From an uncultured bacterium (GTDB lineage: Bacteria; Bacillota; Clostridia; Oscillospirales; Ruminococcaceae), in contig CAKWRB010000094.1 of assembly GCA_934845495.1 (NCBI GenBank), positions 1-5,256 of the forward strand: a DNA stretch of 5,256 nt, written 5' to 3'. Numbering within the stretch: the first letter of the stretch is position 1; every line of letters starts with the position of its first letter. Position numbers and translations under genes: made by a program. A model generated the notes under the pieces. The model saw only the letters and a list, made by a program, of their open reading frames with translations, had not been told where the DNA came from and did not search any database. Of this stretch, positions 1 through 4,498 are shown piece after piece.

Positions 1-39
1 CAGGCGGCGGTCGTCGAACCGAGAATCCCCTGCCTTTAG
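1..39 (+). CDS. 3' end of a TnpB-like (IS200/IS605 family) gene, partial
   Basis: From base 1 an open frame reads QAAVVEPRIPCL and stops at TAG (37-39). The stop lies inside the apical part of the hairpin at 27-47. In IS200/IS605-type elements tnpB commonly ends inside the right-end hairpin, often with the stop drawn from a CCTTTAGG loop, and that is the arrangement seen here. TnpB is an RNA-guided DNA nuclease related to Cas12. Only 12 codons are visible, with no catalytic residues, so the call rests on the frame, the stop position and the adjacent hairpin. It could be a chance open frame beside an unrelated hairpin. Confidence 0.45.
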   Translation, partial: QAAVVEPRIPCL

Positions 40-55
40 GCATGGGGAGTGTCAA
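1..55 (+). mobile_element. Probable right end of an IS200/IS605-type element (hairpin plus TCAA)
   Basis: Bases 27-47 form an imperfect hairpin: CCCC and TGCC pair with GGCA and GGGG, with one bulged base and a TTTA loop. The next bases are AGTG and then TCAA (52-55). Subterminal hairpins with this kind of loop, followed by a short TCAA-type cleavage tetranucleotide, mark right ends in this family (IS608 is the known case for TCAA). If correct, the element ends at about base 55 and the flanking DNA starts at 56. The left end and the transposase lie outside the window. Confidence 0.55.
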
Positions 56-331
56 CAAGTGCGCCATTTCCCCAGGAGTATGTCAATCGGGTCAGTTGAT
101 ATATCCTGCCCCCAGTTAACGTATTGGTTAGCCTATCGGTTGATCTATTGAAGGGGTCTCGATCTCACCGGATCTGGCACAGGGAATCTCTGAATGGGTG
201 TCGGGAGAGAGATCTTTTTCCTCCCTCTTTGAAACTGTATTTGAAAAATATTCCAATTTAAGAGAAAATTCTCCCGAGATGTGACCCGAAACGAGAAACT
301 GTTTCCAAACTTATTTGGTATTGATCGCGCA

Positions 332-364
332 AAAAGCGCCTGTGTTTTCTGCACAGGCGCTTTT
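332..364 (-). terminator. Terminator of the AbrB-like/HipA-like operon, probably bidirectional
   Basis: Perfect 13-bp arms AAAAGCGCCTGTG (332-344) and CACAGGCGCTTTT (352-364) enclose a 7-base loop. On the minus strand the stem is followed by CTTTTTGCG; on the plus strand by TTTTGTTTTC. It begins 4 bases after the kinase gene's stop codon, so it most likely ends that operon. It could also stop plus-strand transcripts coming from the TnpB-like end. Confidence 0.9.
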
Positions 365-368
365 GTTT

Positions 369-1187
369 TCACAATTTCTTTTGTTGGTTCAGGACACAGG
401 CAATCACGCGATCCGAAATAATCCCTTTGTCACGGGGAGAATAATATGCAAGCAGCGGCTGAAGCATCTCCTGGATCTCTGCCTGTTTCAGCTTTGGCAG
501 TTTGAGCTGTGGCCCTGTCAGGCTGCGTGCTGCATTGACCTGCCGCATAAAGGTAGTCTGAAAGGGCCTTGCACGCAGCGGCTTGAGCAAAGCCAAGGGC
601 TCGATGTCCATTTGAGAAAGCATTACATTGGACAGAAGCCCTGCACCATGATCAAAAATCGGGCAATAGACAAACTGGCCATTCTCTTCTATGACGGCGA
701 TGTTATTGAGATGCCGGTCATCGTTGGCGATCAAAGCGTCGATTTCAAAGAGCAGTGTCAGGTATTGCGGAAACTCCCGGAGGCCTGTTCGTTCTGCTGT
801 GGCCTGGGCCAGGTACAAAATCCTCTTTTTATCACTGGGGAACCGGGCCAGTTTTTGGCTTAGAGGGACCCCAAGGTAATTGCTCAAAAGGCGGTTGAGC
901 GTAATCAGGGATTGTCCTGGTTTTAAGAAATTTTCACTGACACAACCATTGCGCTCTCTGCCGTGAACCGACAATCGCTCCATCTGATACCGCACAAATG
1001 TAAAGGGAGTATCCGCTTCAATATTGCTCTTTTCCAGCAGACGGGAAGTCAGTGTTTCCGCCAGAGCTTCGTAGCCGAATTGATCCAGCTTATACCACCT
1101 GTTTGTCTCTGAATCCAGCCATTTTTCCTGATTGCCTTTGCTGGAAGTTTCCGCAATTTTTTCATTCGATACCAGCCGAATCGCCAT
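369..1187 (-). CDS. HipA-like serine/threonine kinase, putative toxin of a two-gene module
   Basis: A 272-residue cytoplasmic protein with the signature of HipA C-terminal kinases. A glycine-rich segment with GNQEKWLD (18-25) leads to WYKLDQFGYEALAE (31-44), where K33 is the likely ATP-contacting lysine. The catalytic loop is ANDDRHLNN (154-162), comparable to TDGHAKN in E. coli HipA, with D157 as probable catalytic base and N162 as metal ligand. FDHGAGLL (178-185) supplies the DFG-like D179. Known HipA kinases phosphorylate translation factors such as GltX; the target here is unknown. At 272 residues it is much shorter than E. coli HipA (about 440) and has no visible N-terminal subdomain. 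I chose ATG at 1187 because GGAGGT sits 8 bases upstream; in-frame starts further up lack such a site. It overlaps the upstream gene by 26 bases, suggesting translational coupling. The fold is fairly sure; the toxin role is inferred from gene order. Confidence 0.85.
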   Translation of the reverse strand: MAIRLVSNEKIAETSSKGNQEKWLDSETNRWYKLDQFGYEALAETLTSRLLEKSNIEADTPFTFVRYQMERLSVHGRERNGCVSENFLKPGQSLITLNRLLSNYLGVPLSQKLARFPSDKKRILYLAQATAERTGLREFPQYLTLLFEIDALIANDDRHLNNIAVIEENGQFVYCPIFDHGAGLLSNVMLSQMDIEPLALLKPLRARPFQTTFMRQVNAARSLTGPQLKLPKLKQAEIQEMLQPLLAYYSPRDKGIISDRVIACVLNQQKKL

Positions 1188-1719
1188 CACAGCACACCTC
1201 CAACCATTGAGAATCCTCTGCCATTCGCCCCTTTGTCCTACAAATGATCTGCAGCGGATCATATTCATCGATCTGCAGCGCCTCCAAATAGTCTCGGAGT
1301 CCGTCCCGCTCTTTGGGAATACAGCGCTCCCGCAAAAAATTCTGGAAATCCTCCCAGGAGGGAGATGCATTGTTCCCAAAAGCAGTTTTTACAGGGTTGG
1401 ATATATGATTTTCTACTGACACAGAATGGTCGGTGAAATCGGCTGCTATTTCGGTGCAAAGCCTGTCGCCGTCGTAAAAACGCAGCCGGTACACGGTATG
1501 TCCCATTCCCCGCTTTTGGATCAGAAAATCCTGCAGCGGCAGATGTTTGGTAAGAATAATCTGTTCACCATCAAAAGACAATTCAACTTCTCGCTGCTCC
1601 ATACTAAGCCCCATCGCTTCGATCCACGAGGTGGGCAGCGAAACTTTATAGGTCTTAGCGCCTTTCCCGGCGGTTCCTCCCGCTGCGCTGACATTTATTT
1701 TCGCTTTCCGGCTTTCCAC
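1162..1719 (-). CDS. AbrB/MazE/SpoVT-fold DNA-binding protein with extra C-terminal domain, putative antitoxin partner of the HipA-like kinase
   Basis: A 185-residue protein. Residues about 20-58 (KTYKVSLPTSWIEAMGL, then REVELSFDGEQIILTK) match the swapped-hairpin AbrB/SpoVT fold of many antitoxins and transition-state regulators. Residues about 65-115 look like a beta-rich linker region. Residues about 119-175 form a compact acidic domain with SWEDFQNFLRERCIPKERDG, then YDPLQIICRTKGRMAEDSQW, which I cannot assign to a named fold. I chose a GTG start at 1719 because AGAGGTG lies 6 bases upstream; the open frame continues to 1926 but would run through the promoter and a terminator. It overlaps the kinase gene by 26 bases. 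By analogy with HipBA, where HipB binds operator DNA and inhibits the kinase, this protein probably does both, with an AbrB fold replacing HipB's helix-turn-helix. That role is inference. Confidence 0.8.
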   Translation of the reverse strand: MESRKAKINVSAAGGTAGKGAKTYKVSLPTSWIEAMGLSMEQREVELSFDGEQIILTKHLPLQDFLIQKRGMGHTVYRLRFYDGDRLCTEIAADFTDHSVSVENHISNPVKTAFGNNASPSWEDFQNFLRERCIPKERDGLRDYLEALQIDEYDPLQIICRTKGRMAEDSQWLEVCCDGDSAGIE

Positions 1720-1738
1720 GCAAATCACCTCTGATATA

Positions 1739-1767
1739 ATTATATGGCATTCGTACCGAATAATCAA
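1739..1767 (-). promoter_or_regulatory. Promoter of the AbrB-like/HipA-like operon
   Basis: On the minus strand, TTGATT (1762-1767) and TATAAT (1739-1744) are separated by exactly 17 bases. Initiation about 7 bases past the -10 box would put the RNA 5' end near 1732, leaving a leader of only about 13 bases that begins at the ribosome site. An alternative pairing, TTGGAC (1771-1776) with TACGAA, would lengthen the leader but has a weaker -10. Confidence 0.75.
1749..1761. promoter_or_regulatory. Putative operator palindrome inside the promoter spacer
   Basis: ATTCG-TAC-CGAAT, two perfect 5-base arms around 3 bases, fills most of the spacer between the -35 and -10 boxes of the AbrB-like gene. 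A repressor bound here would block RNA polymerase directly, as expected for an autoregulated antitoxin operon. No second copy was seen in the window, and the binding protein is inferred, not shown. Confidence 0.45.
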
Positions 1768-1831
1768 TATTTGTCCAAACAAAGGAGCGCCACGATCTAG
1801 GCGTTTTTTCTGATTTCCTCTCCATAAACAC

Positions 1832-1873
1832 AAAAACGAACAGGGGCGCCGATCGCTACCTCTGTTCGTTTTT
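1832..1873. terminator. Bidirectional terminator between the partition operon and the AbrB-like/HipA-like operon
   Basis: Perfect 12-bp arms AAAAACGAACAG (1832-1843) and CTGTTCGTTTTT (1862-1873) lie around an 18-base loop whose ends can add two G-C pairs and a wobble. A U-tract follows the stem on both strands. On the minus strand it lies 55 bases past the ribbon-helix-helix gene's stop and before the promoter at 1739-1767, so it separates the two operons. Confidence 0.85.
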
Positions 1874-1908
1874 CTTTTCCGGAAGGCAGGGACTCCCCTC
1901 TCACCCCT

Positions 1909-1927
1909 TGTGTCCAAGTTGGACACA
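1909..1927. repeat. 19-bp perfect palindrome, copy 1 of 2 (parS-like or operator candidate)
   Basis: TGTGTCCAA-G-TTGGACACA has 9-base arms and a single central base. It ends immediately before the stop codon of the ribbon-helix-helix gene (1928-1930). An identical core, with the centre base changed to C, recurs at 4137-4161 upstream of parA. No U-tract follows, so it is not a simple terminator. Paired perfect palindromes at both ends of a parAB operon suggest a centromere or an operator. Confidence 0.7.
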
Positions 1928-2257
1928 TCAGGAGAACAGGAACTCCCGCTTTTGCTGATCGTTTCGCTCCATCAGCTGAACGACGGCCTTTTCGATGACG
2001 GTGCCCATCGAAAGATCGGGATACTGCTCCATAAACGCAACGATTTCCTCCTCGATGCGGTAGCTTCTCTTGATGGTCCTGCTCCGGTCTGCCGGACGAA
2101 CAGCCATCAGGTTCTGAATGGCATGATCGCAGGCAAAGGTGCGCTGTAAGATCCGGTTCACCAGGCTGCTCTTGTTCAGCCCATACTGTTCGGAAAGCGC
2201 ATTGAGCTGTTCATCGATTCCGGTTCCAATGGTCATGGATATTGTTTTTCTCGCCAT
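1928..2257 (-). CDS. Small protein with two ribbon-helix-helix domains, third gene of the partition operon
   Basis: A 109-residue basic-start protein built of two successive ribbon-helix-helix units. The first spans about 4-40: strand KTISMTIG, helix DEQLNALSEQYG, then LNKSSLVNRILQ. The second spans about 60-97: strand TIKRSYRI, helix EEIVAFMEQYP, then SMGTVIEKAVVQLM. Such domains normally pair as homodimers whose strands enter the DNA major groove, so a two-unit chain may act as a built-in pseudo-dimer. I chose ATG at 2257 because GGGAG lies 8 bases upstream; ATG at 2272 has no site. It follows parB by 55 bases with no visible promoter, so it is probably cotranscribed. Related proteins (CopG, ParG, Omega) control plasmid copy number or partition; which applies here, or whether it binds the flanking palindromes, is not known. 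Confidence 0.8.
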   Translation of the reverse strand: MARKTISMTIGTGIDEQLNALSEQYGLNKSSLVNRILQRTFACDHAIQNLMAVRPADRSRTIKRSYRIEEEIVAFMEQYPDLSMGTVIEKAVVQLMERNDQQKREFLFS

Positions 2258-2312
2258 GTGATACGCTCCCATTTCAAAATCGGTTTCCGCTTATGCTGCC
2301 GGCCCCCGATCG

Positions 2313-3248
2313 TTACTTTGCTCCGTCCAGGATCTTCCGGATCCGGTGCAGGGCCTTTTCCGCCTGCTCCGCCAGGGTGTGCAGTCTGGCGGCCTCCTTC
2401 GGGGCGAGGAGGAGTTCTCCCCCGGAGAACTCCTCCTGCAGTGCCTGCAGCTGGGCATTGATTCCCTGCAGGAAGTTGGCGTTCACCGGCACACCCGCCT
2501 GGTCGGCCCCATTCTCCGGGCGGATGGGAACGGCGGCTGCCTGGTCCACATCGCTCTGGGTGATCTCCGGCTTTCCGGCAGTCTGCTCCCTGAGTGCCGC
2601 CTGCTGCTCCCTGGAAAGGGCCGCAGCCGAACCGGCAACGGTCAAGGCCATTTTTCCGTCACGGAACTCCTGCTTCAGTTCCTCGCTGAGGTTTTTGTCG
2701 ATGCTGGAATACCGCTGCACCTGCGTTGCGGAAATCCCCAGCGTTTCGGCGATCAGGTCCCGCTGCCGTCCCCGCAAGGGGTGGCCGGCCGCTTTCAGCT
2801 CGGAGTAGATCCGCCGGAGATTCTGCACCTGCAGCATCACATCGTAGTCGGATTTTTCGCGCTGCTCGGCATTGGTGGTGGTCAGGACATACAGCTCCTT
2901 CAGCTCGTCCGACAGGGGCAGATCGATGCTCTGTACATCCACCACGATGCAGGGAACCAGGTCGTACCGGGTGCTGCCCTCTGCCCGGAGCTGCCCGATG
3001 GCCGTATACCGCCGTTCTCCGCCAATGAGCATATATCGGTCATCGTCCAGTGCCTTGACCTCCAGCGGCTCCCGGAGGCCCACATCGCTGATGGATGCCG
3101 CCAGGCTTTCGATGTCCTCGATCGAATAGTGGTTGTGTTCGTTGCGCACAATGTCCTCATAGGGGATCATGGTGATCTTCATTTTAGATTTACTCGCATT
3201 GTTCAGCAAGCCATTGATACCCGCTGCGGAAAAATCCCAAGTAGACAT
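2313..3248 (-). CDS. parB: ParB-like partition protein (CTP/parS-binding family)
   Basis: A 311-residue member of the ParB/Spo0J family. The N-terminal ParB/Srx domain (about 23-130) carries IPYEDIVRNEHNHYSIEDIESLAASI, the nucleotide-binding box GGERRYTAIGQLRAEG (76-91, the usual GERRxRA with T82 in place of the second arginine) and TTNAEQREKSDYD (124-136), equivalent to the ENxQR motif. A helix-turn-helix lies at about 162-182 (QRDLIAETLGISATQVQRYS). An alanine- and glutamine-rich linker (200-255) leads to a C-terminal helical segment (258-310), probably the dimerisation domain. ParB family proteins load at parS, spread as CTP-dependent clamps and stimulate the ParA ATPase. ATG at 3248 has AGGAG 10 bases upstream, and parA ends 3 bases before it. 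Classic chromosomal parS (TGTTTCACGTGAAACA) was not seen, so the 19-bp palindromes are the natural candidates. Family assignment is secure; the symbol is used in the general sense. Confidence 0.9.
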   Translation of the reverse strand: MSTWDFSAAGINGLLNNASKSKMKITMIPYEDIVRNEHNHYSIEDIESLAASISDVGLREPLEVKALDDDRYMLIGGERRYTAIGQLRAEGSTRYDLVPCIVVDVQSIDLPLSDELKELYVLTTTNAEQREKSDYDVMLQVQNLRRIYSELKAAGHPLRGRQRDLIAETLGISATQVQRYSSIDKNLSEELKQEFRDGKMALTVAGSAAALSREQQAALREQTAGKPEITQSDVDQAAAVPIRPENGADQAGVPVNANFLQGINAQLQALQEEFSGGELLLAPKEAARLHTLAEQAEKALHRIRKILDGAK

Positions 3249-3251
3249 AGC

Positions 3252-4022
3252 TTAATTTCTCCTTTCCAAATATTCTTTGACCAGGCTCCGGTAGTCATCG
3301 GCTGCGGAACTCTTGCCTGCATAGTCGAGCAGCGGCTGCTCTGCAAAGGTGGAAGCGGAAATGGTCGCCGACTTCCGGATATAGGTGTCCATCACCAGGC
3401 CGGGCAGTGCCGATTGCAGATGCTCCAAAGTCTCCCGGCAGGCCTTGATCTTCTCGTATTTGGTGAGGAAGATCCCCGTCAGGCGGATGCCGTCGTTATA
3501 GTCCTGGACATCTTCGACCACGCTTACAATATCCATCACCCCGTCCAGGCTGTAGCTGTCCGCTGTGACCGGCACCAGCACATCCTGCGTCAGTGCCAGA
3601 CCGTTGATGGTGCTGATGTTCCGGATCGCGGTGGGGCAGTCCAGGATACAGTAGTCGTAATCGGCCTGGATCGGCTTCAGGCTGCGTTTGAGGCGGAGCT
3701 GCTGCATGGTGGAGGTCTCCATCAGCACCTGCATGTTGGCCGCCTCCAGGGCCTTGTCACAGGGGATCACATCGACTCCCTCATAGACCGGGCTGTGTTT
3801 TATTACAGAGCGTGCCTCCAGGGTCTTGTCCACCAGCAGGTGCGCCACACAAAGCCCGCCCGGAGTATACGCCCCCATCTGTCTGGAGGTATTAAGCTGG
3901 GGATCCAGGTCGATCACCAGCACCCTCTTTTTGTACTCTCTGGATAGAATATCCGCAACCACCAAAGCGGAGGTCGTTTTTCCGACGCCGCCCTTGGCGT
4001 TGATGATGGCTATTGTCCGCAT
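3252..4022 (-). CDS. parA: ParA/Soj-like partition ATPase
   Basis: A 256-residue P-loop ATPase of the ParA/MinD family. The deviant Walker A is KGGVGKTT (10-17) with signature lysine K10, Walker A' is VIDLDPQ (37-42 region, D40), and Walker B is YCILDCP (124-130, D128). There is no N-terminal helix-turn-helix, so it is the short, Soj-like form rather than the longer P1/F type that also acts as operon repressor. ParA proteins form an ATP-dependent gradient on the nucleoid that pulls ParB-bound DNA apart. I chose ATG at 4022 because AGGAGG sits 8 bases upstream. The frame continues upstream to a TTG at 4073, but that stretch lacks a ribosome site and overlaps the promoter. It is the first gene of the operon, followed 3 bases later by parB. 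Confidence 0.93.
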   Translation of the reverse strand: MRTIAIINAKGGVGKTTSALVVADILSREYKKRVLVIDLDPQLNTSRQMGAYTPGGLCVAHLLVDKTLEARSVIKHSPVYEGVDVIPCDKALEAANMQVLMETSTMQQLRLKRSLKPIQADYDYCILDCPTAIRNISTINGLALTQDVLVPVTADSYSLDGVMDIVSVVEDVQDYNDGIRLTGIFLTKYEKIKACRETLEHLQSALPGLVMDTYIRKSATISASTFAEQPLLDYAGKSSAADDYRSLVKEYLERRN

Positions 4023-4061
4023 CTCTCTGCCCTCCTGCATATCAAGTTGTTCGTTGGCTTC

Positions 4062-4090
4062 AGTATAGAACAAAATGGAATAAAAATCAA
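4062..4090 (-). promoter_or_regulatory. Proximal promoter of the parA-parB operon
   Basis: On the minus strand TTGATT (4085-4090) and TATACT (4062-4067) are separated by 17 bases. The predicted start near 4055 gives a leader of about 33 bases before the parA ATG. The palindrome at 4137-4161 lies about 47 bases upstream of the -35 box, too far for simple occlusion of polymerase. Confidence 0.7.
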
Positions 4091-4111
4091 TAAAGATATT
4101 CTGATTTATTC

Positions 4112-4135
4112 AAAAAACCACCCCCATGCCGGCGG
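4112..4135 (-). terminator. Weak terminator-like hairpin upstream of parA
   Basis: On the minus strand CCGCC (4131-4135) can pair with GGTGG (4118-4122), including one wobble pair, around an 8-base loop. Six T residues follow (4112-4117). The stem is short. If active it would stop most RNA from the distal promoter at 4198-4227, giving an RNA of about 80 bases. Confidence 0.3.
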
Positions 4136-4136
4136 A

Positions 4137-4161
4137 AAATGTGTCCAACTTGGACACATTT
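4137..4161. repeat. 25-bp perfect palindrome containing copy 2 of the 19-bp site
   Basis: Arms AAATGTGTCCAA (4137-4148) and TTGGACACATTT (4150-4161) flank a central C. The core is the same as that at 1909-1927 except for the centre base, and here the symmetry extends by 3 bases on each side. It lies upstream of the proximal parA promoter. Together the two copies bracket the parA-parB-ribbon-helix-helix operon, 2.2 kb apart, which fits a parS-like centromere pair or regulator binding sites. Confidence 0.7.
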
Positions 4162-4197
4162 GAAAACCAGAGGAACCCATCTGCACAACAATCACCT

Positions 4198-4227
4198 TTT
4201 ATACACCCGCAATAGAGAGTGTGTCAA
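4198..4227 (-). promoter_or_regulatory. Distal minus-strand promoter (in repeat module 1), pointing at parA
   Basis: TTGACA (4222-4227), an 18-base spacer and TATAAA (4198-4203) read on the minus strand. The -35 box is perfect and the -10 box has one change from consensus. RNA starting near 4191 would first cross the palindrome at 4137-4161, then the weak hairpin at 4112-4135, and could continue into parA. Confidence 0.65.
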
Positions 4228-4260
4228 TCAGAAAGCCGCCCCGAGAGGAGCGGCTTTCTT
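4199..4260. repeat. 62-bp terminator/promoter module, copy 1
   Basis: This segment matches 4641-4702 at about 56 of 62 positions, in the same orientation. Each copy combines a minus-strand TTGACA promoter with a GAAAGCCGC-type hairpin that terminates plus-strand RNA. The differences fall mostly in the promoter spacer and the hairpin loop, so the functional boxes are conserved. Confidence 0.85.
4231..4260 (+). terminator. Terminator hairpin of repeat module 1
   Basis: Perfect 9-bp arms GAAAGCCGC (4231-4239) and GCGGCTTTC (4250-4258) are followed by a T-rich stretch (TTTCTTTG) on the plus strand. The loop can add two more C-G pairs. No plus-strand gene precedes it within the window, so its partner transcript is unclear. 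Confidence 0.65.
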
Positions 4261-4307
4261 TGCTTCGGCTGCTTCTCAGCGGCTGACAGCGGCCTGTGAG
4301 AGGCATC

Positions 4308-4345
4308 AAAAAAGAGCCGGGAAATCTTGTGGATCTCTCGGCTCT
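4308..4345 (-). terminator. Strong minus-strand terminator in the intergenic region
   Basis: Fourteen-base arms (4313-4326 and 4332-4345, outer pairs AGAGCCG/CGGCTCT) pair with one wobble and one mismatch around a 5-base loop. On the minus strand six T residues follow directly (4308-4313). No minus-strand gene ends nearby, so it probably stops antisense read-through from the promoter at 4640-4669 and shields the parA promoters. Confidence 0.8.
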
Positions 4346-4376
4346 GGAAGGGCATATACAAGCAGCTGTGTGGTGC

Positions 4377-4406
4377 TTGGCGCCAGCAGTAGAAGTGTGA
4401 TATAAT
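4377..4406 (+). promoter_or_regulatory. Promoter of the small hydrophobic peptide gene
   Basis: TTGGCG (4377-4382), 18 bases and TATAAT (4401-4406), the latter preceded by TGA to make an extended -10 (TGATATAAT). Predicted initiation near 4413 gives an 86-base leader before the peptide's ATG. Confidence 0.75.
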
Positions 4407-4413
4407 ACTGGCA

Positions 4414-4443
4414 GGTGTTGCCATACGGTTGGCGGTGATCCCC
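4414..4443 (+). repeat. Left half of a long-range inverted repeat in the toxin-like leader
   Basis: Three collinear blocks, GGTGTTGCC (4414-4422), ACGGTT (4425-4430) and ATCCCC (4438-4443), are each perfectly complementary to blocks in 4605-4629. Because of this symmetry the plus-strand mRNA and the minus-strand antisense RNA would begin with nearly the same sequence, and a full-length mRNA could pair its own 5' and 3' ends. Confidence 0.6.
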
Positions 4444-4491
4444 TTTCATTTGAAGGGGTGATGCTTTTTTGCCCCTTCTTTCAGGAGGGGG
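4440..4491 (+). promoter_or_regulatory. Leader RNA able to mask the ribosome binding site (competing hairpins)
   Basis: CCCCTTC (4472-4478) pairs with GGAGGGG (4484-4490), with one wobble and a 5-base loop, which buries the Shine-Dalgarno sequence. Upstream, CCCCTT (4440-4445) pairs with AAGGGG (4453-4458). The alternative stem GAAGGGG (4452-4458) with CCCCTTC (4472-4478), 7 perfect pairs, excludes both and would expose the ribosome site. Such metastable leaders are typical of type I toxin mRNAs. Confidence 0.6.
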
Positions 4492-4498
4492 TGATGAA

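Noticed and set aside
56..331. Possible regulatory or coding content between the TnpB-like end and the kinase terminator
   Set aside because: Only small inverted repeats (262-273, 305-318) were seen, with no convincing promoter, RNA gene or reading frame.
145..372. Minus-strand 75-codon frame left of the kinase gene
   Set aside because: It starts within the stop region of the kinase gene and crosses the terminator. No ribosome site or protein-like composition.
315..863. Plus-strand open frame opposite the HipA-like gene
   Set aside because: It begins before the terminator at 332-364, runs through it, and mirrors the kinase gene. No family resemblance.
1720..1926. N-terminal extension of the AbrB-like gene to an ATG at 1926
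   Set aside because: The extra 69 codons would cover the promoter and a strong terminator, and the GTG at 1719 has its own ribosome site.
1909..1927. The 19-bp palindrome as a simple terminator
   Set aside because: No U-tract follows on either strand, and the same core recurs upstream of parA where a terminator would make little sense. A separate strong terminator lies at 1832-1873.
2346..3947. A 533-codon open frame on the plus strand
   Set aside because: It lies opposite parB and parA, whose protein motifs are unmistakable. The antisense frame is open because of GC-rich codon use and has no ribosome site or recognisable domain.
4023..4073. Extension of parA to a TTG at 4073
   Set aside because: It overlaps the -10 box at 4062-4067 and lacks a ribosome site. 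ATG at 4022 has AGGAGG at proper distance and begins the usual ParA strand.
4139..4405. Open frames on both strands across the region upstream of parA
   Set aside because: They run through terminator hairpins, promoters and the repeat module. The sequence is explained by these signals, and no start has a good ribosome site.
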